From Devosia sp. 2618 (lineage in GTDB: Bacteria; Pseudomonadota; Alphaproteobacteria; Rhizobiales; Devosiaceae): 64,000 nucleotides of DNA. How positions within the stretch are numbered: position 1 is the stretch's first letter; each line of letters opens with the position of its first letter. A program made the position numbers and the translations under genes. The stretch lies in contig NZ_JBEPOO010000001.1 of the NCBI RefSeq assembly GCF_040546815.1, positions 1,612,001-1,676,000 on the forward strand, in the 5' to 3' direction. The notes beneath the pieces are model-generated. The model was given only the letters and a program-made list of their open reading frames with translations. It did no database searches and was not told where the DNA came from. Below, piece by piece: positions 36,279 to 43,905 of this stretch.

Positions 36279-37343
36279 TTATTCGGCAATTTCCAGGCCG
36301 ACGACCTGTCCAGCCGAAGCGTTCCAGTTGGCGACGCATTCCTCGCCGCAACGGTCGGCCCAGCTCGGCAGGACGGTACTGGTCAGCACTTCTGCCGCGT
36401 GGGCCCGATCTTCTTCCGAGAGTTCAACCAGGGTCATGGGCCGATCGGCGACGATGCCGTCCCGGCAGTCGCCCTCAGCGATATTACAGTTGATACCATC
36501 CTGGATGTCGCTGACTGCCTGGGCCCATTGACGATCCTCCATGCCGGCAAATTGCTCTGTCAGGAACGCCTGGGTTTCGGCCGGCAGGCGATCCCAGCTA
36601 TTGGCGTTTGCTGCAAAGAAGGTCATCGACCAGCCCATGGGCAGGACAACCAAATGGTCGGTAACCTCCCACCAGCGGGCGGTGTTGCCGGCCGAAGTAC
36701 CGGTGACAGCACAGTCGGCCACGCCGCGATCCATGGCGGGCACCACTTCTGCGAACGGGATGTTGACGGGCTGGCCGCCCAAGCCTTCTACCAGTTCCGC
36801 CATCGAGCGGTTGAACGTGCGGATCTTGAGACCCGAAATGTCTTGGAGACCGGCCACCGGTTTGTTGCAGTAGAGCACCTGCAGAGCAATTGGCGCCATG
36901 GAAAGCAGCTTCACGTTGAAGCGCTCGGCCATTACGGCCTCGAGTTCAGGACGCAGGGCGTCCGCCATGGCCCGCTGCACATCGATGTCGGCGGTGAGGC
37001 CCGGCAGATCCAGCGACTCGAACTGCGAGGCTTCGCCCGCCATATAGCTCAGGGTGCCTTCCGAGATATCGAACATGCCCAGGCTCAATAGCCGCAGCAC
37101 TTCGGGCCCTTGAATCCCCAGGTCGTCCAGCGAACCAAACGTTGTCGAAATAGCGCCGCCGGACGCTTCGGACAGCTCTTCGGTAAAGAACGGCTCCTGA
37201 ATGAAGCGAAACTGGTTCTGAGTTTGATTCCCACCCGAAACCTTCAGATTGACGCTCGCTAATTCCTGCGCGCTCAATGCTACGCCGCTCAAGGCAGTGA
37301 AGCTAAGAACTGCAGCCCCTATACAAGCTTGTACATTATTCAT
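36279..37343 (-). CDS. dctP: TRAP transporter solute-binding protein (DctP family)
   Basis: A 354-residue periplasmic binding protein with signal peptide (residues 1-25, ending LSAQ). The ligand-anchoring arginine region of the family is represented by LKIRTFNRSMAELVEGLGGQPVNIPFAEVVPAM. Four C-terminal cysteines (NCNIAEGDC, DRCGEEC) could form disulfides. The substrate is not clear; the closest general pattern is the DctP group for carboxylate-type solutes. ATG at 37343 follows GAGGGA. It is divergent from the LysR gene, which likely controls it. Confidence 0.9.
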   Translation of the reverse strand: MNNVQACIGAAVLSFTALSGVALSAQELASVNLKVSGGNQTQNQFRFIQEPFFTEELSEASGGAISTTFGSLDDLGIQGPEVLRLLSLGMFDISEGTLSYMAGEASQFESLDLPGLTADIDVQRAMADALRPELEAVMAERFNVKLLSMAPIALQVLYCNKPVAGLQDISGLKIRTFNRSMAELVEGLGGQPVNIPFAEVVPAMDRGVADCAVTGTSAGNTARWWEVTDHLVVLPMGWSMTFFAANANSWDRLPAETQAFLTEQFAGMEDRQWAQAVSDIQDGINCNIAEGDCRDGIVADRPMTLVELSEEDRAHAAEVLTSTVLPSWADRCGEECVANWNASAGQVVGLEIAE

Positions 37344-37490
37344 CTGTGATCCCTCTCCCTCGGAAAATCCCTCATATGCGCGAATTTTGCGCATGGCGCA
37401 GGCAGCGCCTACCTCGCAATCAAACGGTAACAGTATTGAATGAACTCGCCTAATTAGTATTTCTGGAGACAAATTATTGGAAAAACTAAT

Positions 37491-38402
37491 ATGAGAATTT
37501 CGTTAGGTCATCTTGAGGCAATGGTTTGGATCGCTCGGTTGGGAAGCGTAAGCGCAGCCGCCGACCACCTAAACTTAACTCAATCGAGCGTTTCGCTGCG
37601 TCTCCGTGATTTGTCGGATGCGTTGGGACGCACGCTATTTGTTCGTCAAGGCAGGCGAATGGCCTTGACGCCAGACGGTTCCACGACCCTTGCACACGCA
37701 ATTCTTGTCATCGAACAGGTAGACAAACTTTATGAAAGCGCACGACCACAACAAATCGCTGGCACTCTCAGGATGGGTGTCAGTGAAGCGATCGCAATGG
37801 CAGGACTACCAAGCATCATAAGTAAACTTGCCAAGGCCCATCCGAAACTCCGACTGGAGCTGGCCATTGGCACGAGCGCAGATTTGGAACGAGACCTTTT
37901 AGCCGGAAATGCAGACTTGGCACTGGGCATCAATTTATACGAGGATCCCAGACTAAAGATCCTGCCATTGGGTGAGCAACAATCCACTTGGCTGGCTTGT
38001 GCAGGTCTGCCGCTTCCGGAATGTGTGCGACCGCGAGACATTGGTCATTTGCCTGTACTCACTAACCCCAGTCCGTCCCCGATGTATCAACAGACAGTGA
38101 ACTGGTTCCGCACGGAAAGGATCACACCACACCATATTTCTGTGTCCAACAGCGTGACTGTAATTGCCCATATGGTCGCAGCGGGCGTTGGGGTGGCAAT
38201 TCTGCCGACGCGACTTGTAGAAAAGAAAATTACCTCCGGTGAGGTAATAGCGCTCCGCAGCGAACCAGCGATTGAAGCCTCATTTTTGAGCGCCGCCTAT
38301 CGCGCGGATGATTGGCGTCCTGCCATTAACGCAGCACTGGATGTTGCGCGTGCCGTCATTGACGACATCCACTGGCTCGAACCTTCGCGGCGACTAAGCT
38401 GA
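37491..38402 (+). CDS. LysR-family transcriptional regulator
   Basis: A 303-residue LysR protein. The N-terminal winged helix-turn-helix (residues 1-60) reads MRISLGHLEAMVWIARLGSV and continues with AAADHLNLTQSSVSLRLRDL. The effector domain starts near residue 90 (GTLRMGVSEAIAM). It is divergent from dctP with a 147-base gap that should hold both promoters and a T-N11-A site; the AT-rich stretch 37445-37490 is the likeliest place. It probably senses the TRAP substrate. Its codons are somewhat more AT-rich than those of the housekeeping genes. Confidence 0.9.
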   Translation: MRISLGHLEAMVWIARLGSVSAAADHLNLTQSSVSLRLRDLSDALGRTLFVRQGRRMALTPDGSTTLAHAILVIEQVDKLYESARPQQIAGTLRMGVSEAIAMAGLPSIISKLAKAHPKLRLELAIGTSADLERDLLAGNADLALGINLYEDPRLKILPLGEQQSTWLACAGLPLPECVRPRDIGHLPVLTNPSPSPMYQQTVNWFRTERITPHHISVSNSVTVIAHMVAAGVGVAILPTRLVEKKITSGEVIALRSEPAIEASFLSAAYRADDWRPAINAALDVARAVIDDIHWLEPSRRLS

Positions 38403-38901
38403 GGCATTTTTGTCGCATTCATGTCGGATGTAATCGCTATGGGCGTCGAGAATGGCCAATTGAGGACTACCCCTCCAACACACATTAGCTCGTTACCGTG
38501 TGATGTGGTATTCGCATCGAGGTGCCGCGCTTTCCGCATCGTGTCTTGTGTTACCCCGCAGGAATTATGCCTCCAAATGTTCGGCTTAACCGACTCATCA
38601 GGCAGTGACCCGCGGGCAAATGCGTGGCCCTATGCGTACTCAATGGGTTTGTCGGGGCACAAATCACAATCCAGCCCGACCATATCGAGTTAGTCGAGCA
38701 AATTATTGATTTTGTGATAGAATTAATTGGAGGCCTCGTCCGGACCGCCAGAAACTTGATAAGTCAAATGCATAAGGCCCCGGTGGGACAAAAGCGAAGC
38801 GCCCGCAATCCGGGGCGTGCGTAAATCAAGTGTCCCACTTTTCCAATCATGCAGCCAATTCGTCCTAATCGCGTTTCCCACCCAAATCTCGGGAGATGTC
38901 G
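38403..38901. other. AT-rich gap at the presumed left prophage boundary
   Basis: About 500 bases without a supported gene. Composition is lower in GC than on either side, notably 38695-38765. Inverted repeats GCCCCGG (38777-38783) / CCGGGGC (38810-38816) and GTGGGACA (38783-38790) / TGTCCCAC (38831-38838) overlap each other. The host-prophage junction probably lies here, but no attachment-site repeat can be checked because the right end is outside the window. Confidence 0.45.
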
Positions 38902-39171
38902 ATGATTCTGAAGCGCATTACGGCCGATCAGGTGGCCGAGCTAACCGATAGCGTTATCGTCTCGGTCGGTGCCGAAGACCCGGCCAGCGTCACCGCCAGC
39001 GTCTCATGGATGGAAGAAGGCGATATCCTCGCTGACGAGGGTCCGCTCACCGTTCCCGATGCTTTGACCCTCGCGCAAACCAAAGCGGACGAGATGGGCA
39101 AGGACACCATTTACATCACTCTCCAGCCGGATACCTTCAAGTGGCTGAAGGAATGGGGCGTGCTGAGCTAA
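38902..39171 (+). CDS. Hypothetical protein upstream of SRAP
   Basis: An 89-residue protein of no recognised family, with an N-terminal MILKRITADQVAELTDSVIV and an aromatic C-terminus (FKWLKEWGVLS). The start ATG at 38902 is preferred over the in-frame ATG at 38896 because GGGAG lies six bases before it. It ends one base before the SRAP gene starts, so the two are almost certainly cotranscribed. No motif hints at function. Confidence 0.65.
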   Translation: MILKRITADQVAELTDSVIVSVGAEDPASVTASVSWMEEGDILADEGPLTVPDALTLAQTKADEMGKDTIYITLQPDTFKWLKEWGVLS

Positions 39172-39172
39172 C

Positions 39173-39856
39173 ATGTGCGGACGTTTTACCAATGAGATGA
39201 CCTGGGCGGAAATCCACGCGCTCTACTCGATCCACGACGCGCCACCTCCATCCTCCAACATGCAGCCGCGCTTCAACATCGCGCCAACACAGACGGTGCA
39301 GTTTGCCGCGCTCGATAAGGCCGGGAACATGGAGCTCAACCAAGGCCGCTGGTGGCTGGTGCCGTTCTTTGCCAAGGAACTGCCCAAAGCCGCAATGTTC
39401 AATGCTCGCATAGAAACGGTCGACACGTCGGGCGCCTTCCGCGAGGGCTTCAAGTCGCGCCGCTGCCTGATCCCTGCCGATGGATATTTCGAATGGACCA
39501 CCAACGAGGTCGACGGCAAAAAAGACCCATGGTTGCTGCAGATGCCAGGCGGAGCCGGTTTCAGCTTCGCCGGTATCTGGGCGCACAATGAACACCTCGA
39601 CGTCACAAGCTGCACGATCATCACCGCGCCGGCCGTCCCAGAGATCGGGCACATCCATACGCGTATGCCGGTGATCCTAAGCCCCGAGACCTATGGCGCG
39701 TGGCTCGATACCGGAATTCAGGGCTCGGAGGCCAAGGCCCTCTTGCTCGGTAGCCAGATCGACAGCCAGTTGGAGTTTCACCGTGTCAGCCGCGAAGTGA
39801 ACAGCAGCCGGTACGAGGGCACCGACACCAAGAAACCCCTGATCAACTCGCTCTAG
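39173..39856 (+). CDS. SOS response-associated peptidase (SRAP/HMCES, YedK-like)
   Basis: A 227-residue SRAP protein. It protects abasic sites in single-stranded DNA by forming a thiazolidine link through its N-terminal cysteine. The key residues are present: C2 exposed after Met1 removal, N77 in FNARIE, E107 in PADGYFEW, and H162 in HTRMP, offset by two from the E. coli YedK positions I recall (C2, N75, E105, H160). It is cotranscribed with the preceding small gene. SRAP genes occur in many prophages, where they may protect phage DNA or counter host nucleases. Confidence 0.92.
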   Translation: MCGRFTNEMTWAEIHALYSIHDAPPPSSNMQPRFNIAPTQTVQFAALDKAGNMELNQGRWWLVPFFAKELPKAAMFNARIETVDTSGAFREGFKSRRCLIPADGYFEWTTNEVDGKKDPWLLQMPGGAGFSFAGIWAHNEHLDVTSCTIITAPAVPEIGHIHTRMPVILSPETYGAWLDTGIQGSEAKALLLGSQIDSQLEFHRVSREVNSSRYEGTDTKKPLINSL

Positions 39857-39857
39857 C
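39839..39857 (+). repeat. 19-base direct repeat, left copy
   Basis: CTGATCAACTCGCTCTAGC covers the last codons and stop of the SRAP gene. An identical copy lies at 40264-40282, with 12 of 15 further matches just upstream. The two copies bound the pair of small plus-strand genes between them. Confidence 0.8.
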
Positions 39858-39902
39858 ACAAGCCTATGGTCTTCCGTCATCCGCGCAGGATAAGGTTCCA
39901 CC

Positions 39903-40094
39903 ATGGACCCTTTGAAGCAGCGACTGTTGGACGATGCGAAAGCCCTTGTTTCGCGGAGCGCCGAACAGGACGCAGGGCTTTCTGAAGTTGAGGCCGCGCT
40001 CGATGAGTTGATCGACGCGAGACTTGGGCCCATAAGCAAACCTGACTTGCGACTGGGCCAAAGGGCTATTGGGACCAAGGGGGCGCGAGAATGA
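39903..40094 (+). CDS. Small hypothetical protein, first of a coupled pair
   Basis: A 63-residue mainly helical protein (MDPLKQRLLDDAKALVSRSA...). Its stop overlaps the next start as ATGA, and a moderate ribosome binding site (AGGATAAGG) lies upstream. No family was recognised. With the next gene it forms a unit flanked by 19-base direct repeats. Charge pattern and size would suit a small regulatory or antitoxin-like protein, but this is a guess. Confidence 0.55.
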   Translation: MDPLKQRLLDDAKALVSRSAEQDAGLSEVEAALDELIDARLGPISKPDLRLGQRAIGTKGARE

Positions 40095-40267
40095 GCCGCG
40101 TGCCGTCGATCCCGCGCAGGCCGATCACGCCACTCGATGAAATCGAAGCCATGCTGAACGTCTCAGACGATGAGGGAAAACGCCGGCAGGCCGAGTTTAT
40201 CCGCGACGAGCTAGCGCGGATCGGCAATGAGATCGCCGCCCCCGCGAAGACACCTAAAAACCGCTGA
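40091..40267 (+). CDS. Small hypothetical protein, second of the coupled pair
   Basis: A 58-residue protein (MSRVPSIPRRPITPLDEIEA... ending KTPKNR), basic at both ends with a helical middle. Coupling by ATGA to the previous gene supports it as real. Its stop codon TGA lies inside the right copy of the 19-base direct repeat. Function unknown. Confidence 0.5.
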   Translation: MSRVPSIPRRPITPLDEIEAMLNVSDDEGKRRQAEFIRDELARIGNEIAAPAKTPKNR

Positions 40268-40282
40268 TCAACTCGCTCTAGC
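40264..40282 (+). repeat. 19-base direct repeat, right copy
   Basis: Identical to 39839-39857. It contains the stop of the second small gene on the plus strand and the stop of the converging zinc-ribbon gene on the minus strand. Confidence 0.8.
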
Positions 40283-40634
40283 GCTTCCGGCGCCACAACT
40301 CGCGAGCGCTGGCAGGCAACCGATCCTCGTCAACGAAGACCTCGTCCACCCACTTCCACTCTGCCGTCGGCCTGCGGATCACGAGCGCACCATCATCGTC
40401 CAGATCAGGTAGACGGGTACTGACTTGCAGGTACTGAGACTTGCCGCATCTAGAGCACTTGGTGAAAACGCCCATGGCAGGTCGCTCCGCGCCATACACC
40501 CTCACCAAATCTCGGGCCAAGAAGTGGCTGGTGCGCCGACACAGGTTGCACCGGACCACATAAAGCCGATTGTCCAGCGCCATATCCGCCAGTTTTAGGC
40601 TTTCCATGGTGCGCCGGCTCGGCGTCATGCCCAT
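40278..40634 (-). CDS. Zinc-ribbon hypothetical protein
   Basis: A 118-residue protein with two CxxC pairs, CNLCRR near residue 29 and CSRCGK near residue 60, spaced as in a zinc ribbon. The C-terminal part is acidic then basic (ELWRRKR at the end). The start ATG overlaps the stop of the small HTH gene upstream as TAATG. No family name is offered. It may bind nucleic acid or another protein. Confidence 0.65.
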   Translation of the reverse strand: MGMTPSRRTMESLKLADMALDNRLYVVRCNLCRRTSHFLARDLVRVYGAERPAMGVFTKCSRCGKSQYLQVSTRLPDLDDDGALVIRRPTAEWKWVDEVFVDEDRLPASARELWRRKR

Positions 40635-40783
40635 TAGCGCACCATAGGCTTCTTGACGTCTAGCGCTTCGCGTACGGTTGAGGTGGGGTACCCAGTTAGC
40701 TTCACGATGTCTTTCGCATCTAGGCCCGTGTCAAACAGCCGCCTAATCTGCACCGTCTTCGATGGCTTGATTTTCATGTCCAT
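40634..40783 (-). CDS. Small helix-turn-helix protein
   Basis: A 49-residue protein. The middle, VQIRRLFDTGLDAKDIVKLT followed by GYPTSTVREAL, has the spacing of a helix-turn-helix of the resolvase/Hin C-terminal type. GAGGTG lies seven bases before the ATG at 40783, and the stop overlaps the next start as TAATG; both points support it as a real gene despite its size. It may regulate its own operon or a phage promoter. Confidence 0.6.
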   Translation of the reverse strand: MDMKIKPSKTVQIRRLFDTGLDAKDIVKLTGYPTSTVREALDVKKPMVR

Positions 40784-40865
40784 GTTTTTCACCTCATTCT
40801 AGCCAAGCCTTGACCCGATCTGAGGCGGCTTATAATGAGAACGAAATAAGAACACAGGCGATATC

Positions 40866-41129
40866 ATGTCAATGGCGAAACTCACCACCCCAACGAAGTT
40901 GATCGTTGTGATTGCGTTTGTGAGAGACGATGAGGGCGAGCTGCAGCCCGCGTTCGAACCGCGCGAAGTGCAGTCCGAGGATAAAGCTAAGTATGACGCC
41001 CGCATGTTGGCGGCATCGAACCAATATGCGGGCGTTATCGCGTGGTGGCGCTCGGCGGATCTGGTGAACGGCGTGTTTGGCGACCCCGTCGTGTTACATC
41101 AGTGGGGCGATATCCCGGAGATGGAATAG
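40866..41129 (+). CDS. Hypothetical phage protein
   Basis: An 87-residue protein starting MSMAKLTTPTKLIVVIAFVR and ending GDPVVLHQWGDIPEME. No family was recognised. Start is weakly supported (AGGCGAT before ATG). It is alone on the plus strand, convergent with the lysis-side genes. Confidence 0.5.
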   Translation: MSMAKLTTPTKLIVVIAFVRDDEGELQPAFEPREVQSEDKAKYDARMLAASNQYAGVIAWWRSADLVNGVFGDPVVLHQWGDIPEME

Positions 41130-41138
41130 CGAATCCTA

Positions 41139-41492
41139 TCACTTGAGCCTTGCAGTCGCCCTGATAACCTCGTTTTTGAGATCATCAACGACATTGGCCA
41201 GCCCATCGATTTGGCTCGCGAGTTTGTCGGTGGCAGTGGCATGCGCCCGCGCTGTTACGTTCGCCTCTGTTACCGCAACGGTCAGACCGTCGACCGAACC
41301 TGCAGCTGACAGCAACGCGGTTGGGTCGACAATTACCGCTGCCACTTGGGCAGAGCCCGAGGATGCCGCTGGCGCTGTATGCTGCCCCTGCCAAAGGCCG
41401 AGATAGCGAAAGCCAATAATCAGCGCCAGCACGATGCCCAGCGTCACCAGCGCAAGCGGCTGGTCAGCAATCAAATCAAGAAGCTTTTCCAC
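41139..41492 (-). CDS. Single-span membrane protein of the lysis region
   Basis: A 117-residue protein. An N-terminal hydrophobic segment (about residues 10-28, ALVTLGIVLALIIGFRYLGL) is followed by a Ser/Ala-rich stretch and a helical, possibly coiled-coil end (LASQIDGLANVVDDLKNEVI). Topology resembles i-spanin or holin accessory proteins, but similarity was not checked. GTG at 41492 is chosen because a longer reading overlaps the upstream gene by 47 bases. Confidence 0.5.
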   Translation of the reverse strand: MEKLLDLIADQPLALVTLGIVLALIIGFRYLGLWQGQHTAPAASSGSAQVAAVIVDPTALLSAAGSVDGLTVAVTEANVTARAHATATDKLASQIDGLANVVDDLKNEVIRATARLK

Positions 41493-41931
41493 GCCGCGTT
41501 TCCCCTTGGTCGTGTGCAGCACGATGGATATTGACCAGTTCGCCTATTCCAAACAGCGGATAGATGGCGAGCCATGTGCTGACGACACCGGAAGACGCGA
41601 AACCATAAACGATGCCGAACCAGATAAGACAGCCGACGCCGGCAGAGACTTGCCGGATCATCGGGGTAACGTGCCGCCGCGCGCCGTTGACGATGAGGCC
41701 GCCAATACGGGCGACCCCCAGCACCACCATGATCCAGCCCAATGCCGCGCCCGATGGGAACACGGCACGAAAGCCAGCCCAGGCAGGTTGGTTGAAAAGG
41801 TCTGGGCTGGCCAGCAGGACCAGCCCGAACATCAGCGTGTGGAAGGCCATGAACCATTCCATGATCCGAGGGCCGAACCTGTGCTGGATTTGTATCCAGA
41901 GGCCCGGCCCCGCGTGTGGGGTCTGGTTCAT
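41476..41931 (-). CDS. Polytopic membrane protein, holin candidate
   Basis: A 151-residue protein with four hydrophobic segments (for example WFMAFHTLMFGLVLLASPDL and LGWIMVVLGVARIGGLIVNG). Its size, topology and place between membrane proteins and the endolysin suit a holin or anti-holin, but no signature proves it. It overlaps the previous gene by four bases. Confidence 0.55.
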   Translation of the reverse strand: MNQTPHAGPGLWIQIQHRFGPRIMEWFMAFHTLMFGLVLLASPDLFNQPAWAGFRAVFPSGAALGWIMVVLGVARIGGLIVNGARRHVTPMIRQVSAGVGCLIWFGIVYGFASSGVVSTWLAIYPLFGIGELVNIHRAAHDQGETRRGKAS

Positions 41932-42302
41932 TTGCCCGTGATCCTATCCCAGAGGGTGCGGGGCGGCTTTGCAGCTTCCGCCAGTGCCTCGACCTTTCGC
42001 GTAGTGGAAATGCCCGCGCCTGACTTCGGCAGCGCGATCTTGGTGCCATCGGTGGTCACCACCTGGGCCTTGGTCGTGGCGCGATAGGACTGCAGCTGCG
42101 TCCAGACGTACCAGCCGAGGCCGATGGCGGCCGAAATGGTCAGCCCGCCCCCCTGCCCCGAAAAGATCGCGTGAACGTCATTCTTCATACTCTGAGGCAT
42201 GGCCAGATAGATCGGCACGAAGATGGTGGCCAAAGAGCCAAGCTCCTGCACACGACGCCAGAGCCAACCAGCGGCTGCAGATTGAATAATGGTGGTCAAC
42301 AT
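41928..42302 (-). CDS. Small membrane protein, holin candidate
   Basis: A 124-residue protein with hydrophobic segments near residues 22-34 and 53-66 and a basic, Ala/Lys-rich C-terminal tail. It lies nine bases downstream of the endolysin gene. The short double-span plan with charged tail is like class II holins, though this rests on layout only. Confidence 0.55.
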   Translation of the reverse strand: MLTTIIQSAAAGWLWRRVQELGSLATIFVPIYLAMPQSMKNDVHAIFSGQGGGLTISAAIGLGWYVWTQLQSYRATTKAQVVTTDGTKIALPKSGAGISTTRKVEALAEAAKPPRTLWDRITGK

Positions 42303-42311
42303 GTGGTCCTC

Positions 42312-43073
42312 CTAGAACCGGACAAAGAAAAGGCCCGCAACTGCGAGCCCGAAAAGGATGATGGTGATGATGCCCCAAGGCGGGGATTTGCCCTTGGCGG
42401 ATTCAGGTAGCGGCGTGACGGGGATCGGTTTGGGCTTCGGCGCAGGCTCACCAGCGAGCCCAGCCTTGAGTGCCGCCTGATACTGCTCGGCATAGCCAGC
42501 GATCAGGTCAGCCTTGTCGGTGCCGTTGATGACGCGACGGGCATTCTTCCAGTCGACCGCCGTGCTGGTGATGTAGTCGCCGAGCTTCTTGCCGGTGAAG
42601 GTGCCGAGCATCGAGCCCTCAACGAGGATGCGGGCAGCTATCGGCAACTGCTCGGCCAGTTCCGGTTTGCCGACAATGTCGACGCCGAGGCGCTTGGCCC
42701 AATCGGTGTAGTTGCGCCGGCCGGTGATATGCGCCAGCCCGCGCCCCATGAACCGCTTGCCGTCACCGGCCTGCGTGTTGCCGAGGCGAAATGCGAGACT
42801 GTTGCGGGGATCGTCCTTGGTCCACGGCTTATCAAAGTCGCGCTCATATCGGCGCTGTGCCCTCGTCGGCCTCCAGATTTCCTTGAGCCATTGGAGCTGG
42901 CCGGTTTCGTGGTGTGCCGTCGCCATGAGGTAGGCCAGCTTATGGGTCTGGCCATCGCCGTAGCGATCCCAGGCGGATGCGATTGCGTTGAGCCCTTCGA
43001 CCTGAGCCTGATTGAGCTTTCCGTCGAATAGCGATGTGCGCACCGCGTCGAAGAACGCAGCGTTTAGGGCCAT
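42312..43073 (-). CDS. Endolysin, glycoside hydrolase 19-like, tail-anchored
   Basis: A 253-residue muralytic enzyme. The lysozyme-like fold is indicated by AYLMATAHHETGQLQWLKE with the likely catalytic E56, and by RFMGRGLAHITGRRNYTDWA, a stretch shared by phage chitinase-like (GH19-type) lysins. Residues 205-230 form a proline-rich linker, and the last 21 residues (about 233-253) are a membrane helix ending in RF. There is no N-terminal signal. It is separated from the rest of the late genes by two opposing genes, so it needs its own promoter or long read-through. Confidence 0.85.
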   Translation of the reverse strand: MALNAAFFDAVRTSLFDGKLNQAQVEGLNAIASAWDRYGDGQTHKLAYLMATAHHETGQLQWLKEIWRPTRAQRRYERDFDKPWTKDDPRNSLAFRLGNTQAGDGKRFMGRGLAHITGRRNYTDWAKRLGVDIVGKPELAEQLPIAARILVEGSMLGTFTGKKLGDYITSTAVDWKNARRVINGTDKADLIAGYAEQYQAALKAGLAGEPAPKPKPIPVTPLPESAKGKSPPWGIITIILFGLAVAGLFFVRF

Positions 43074-43100
43074 GACGGCCTCCTATGATGTTGAAATAAA

Positions 43101-43129
43101 AGTGGAAATTGATCTTGGGCAGTGGAAAT
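43101..43129. promoter_or_regulatory. Operator-like direct repeats between endolysin and plus-strand genes
   Basis: AGTGGAAAT occurs at 43101-43109 and again at 43121-43129, a 20-base period (about two helical turns). The site is in the divergent gap between the endolysin gene and 43230, where a regulator could control both directions. Confidence 0.4.
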
Positions 43130-43229
43130 ACCACCGTTGCAACGTTAGGAAAAAAAGCCGACACACTTAGCTTTTTTAAATGTCGCCCCAAGAGAGCGGT
43201 GCTACCGCAACTTCACAAGGGATCTTCCA

Positions 43230-43454
43230 ATGTCAGTAAAACACCGTGTTGTAGACCTGCGATCCGGGATCATTGATCCTCATGAAATCATCGTCGAGGG
43301 CGCGCGCTCGCCTGAAGATGCAGTACGACAAGCACTGGGCTGCGATCTTGTGAGAAGCGGCCAAAAGCGCCACCTTGCTGCCCGCGTCTATTTCCAACTG
43401 CCAGATCAACCAGTGAGTATGGTCAGGCTCTACAACAAGGCCGAAGGTCAGTAG
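43230..43454 (+). CDS. Hypothetical cargo protein 1
   Basis: A 74-residue protein (MSVKHRVVDLRSGIIDPHEI..., ending MVRLYNKAEGQ) with an alpha/beta look. No family was recognised. It reads against the late operon and, with 43500-43763 and its terminator, forms a separate unit typical of prophage cargo (moron) genes. AAGGGA lies about 8 bases before the ATG. Confidence 0.55.
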   Translation: MSVKHRVVDLRSGIIDPHEIIVEGARSPEDAVRQALGCDLVRSGQKRHLAARVYFQLPDQPVSMVRLYNKAEGQ

Positions 43455-43499
43455 ATCGGACCGATAACCTCGTCATCGCCATAGCGTCAGGGTGATATC

Positions 43500-43763
43500 A
43501 TGAACCAAGAAAACACAGTCTTAGAAGCTAAAATAGCAATCGACGGCCGCACCTACATAGCGTCCTATTACGTTGAGGCTGGATTGGTCCATACGATCAT
43601 CGCTGGTAAAAAATACATTGCCCCTTTGATCGAAATCACCGCACTCGATGCAGTTAAGTCGCTGATGCAAAGGCATTATGATTTTCAAGCGGATCAGTCT
43701 GGTGATGATGTAGTTTGGCAGACGAAATCTGGACCGACCGATGGAACGGAAGAAAGTCCGTAG
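43500..43763 (+). CDS. Hypothetical cargo protein 2
   Basis: An 87-residue protein, beta-rich at the N-terminus (LEAKIAIDGRTYIASYYVEA). An AGGGTG site lies upstream of ATG. No family was recognised. It is 45 bases after the previous gene and 91 bases before a strong terminator, so the two genes are probably cotranscribed in the lysogen. Confidence 0.55.
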   Translation: MNQENTVLEAKIAIDGRTYIASYYVEAGLVHTIIAGKKYIAPLIEITALDAVKSLMQRHYDFQADQSGDDVVWQTKSGPTDGTEESP

Positions 43764-43854
43764 GCGAGTTCTGCATCAGTAACCACGGGGTATCACCGGG
43801 AACCTTTCGTGGCCTACTCCATTCCTTCAATCGAAGCCCCAACGCTTCACCTGG

Positions 43855-43890
43855 GCCGAGGCGGGATGACGCTACCGCTTCGGCCTTTTT
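43855..43890 (+). terminator. Terminator after the plus-strand cargo genes
   Basis: A ten-base stem with one wobble (GCCGAGGCGG at 43855-43864, CCGCTTCGGC at 43875-43884) followed by CTTTTT on the plus strand. It ends the two-gene unit before it collides with late genes. Confidence 0.85.
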
Positions 43891-43905
43891 GTGTATCGGA
43901 ACCCC

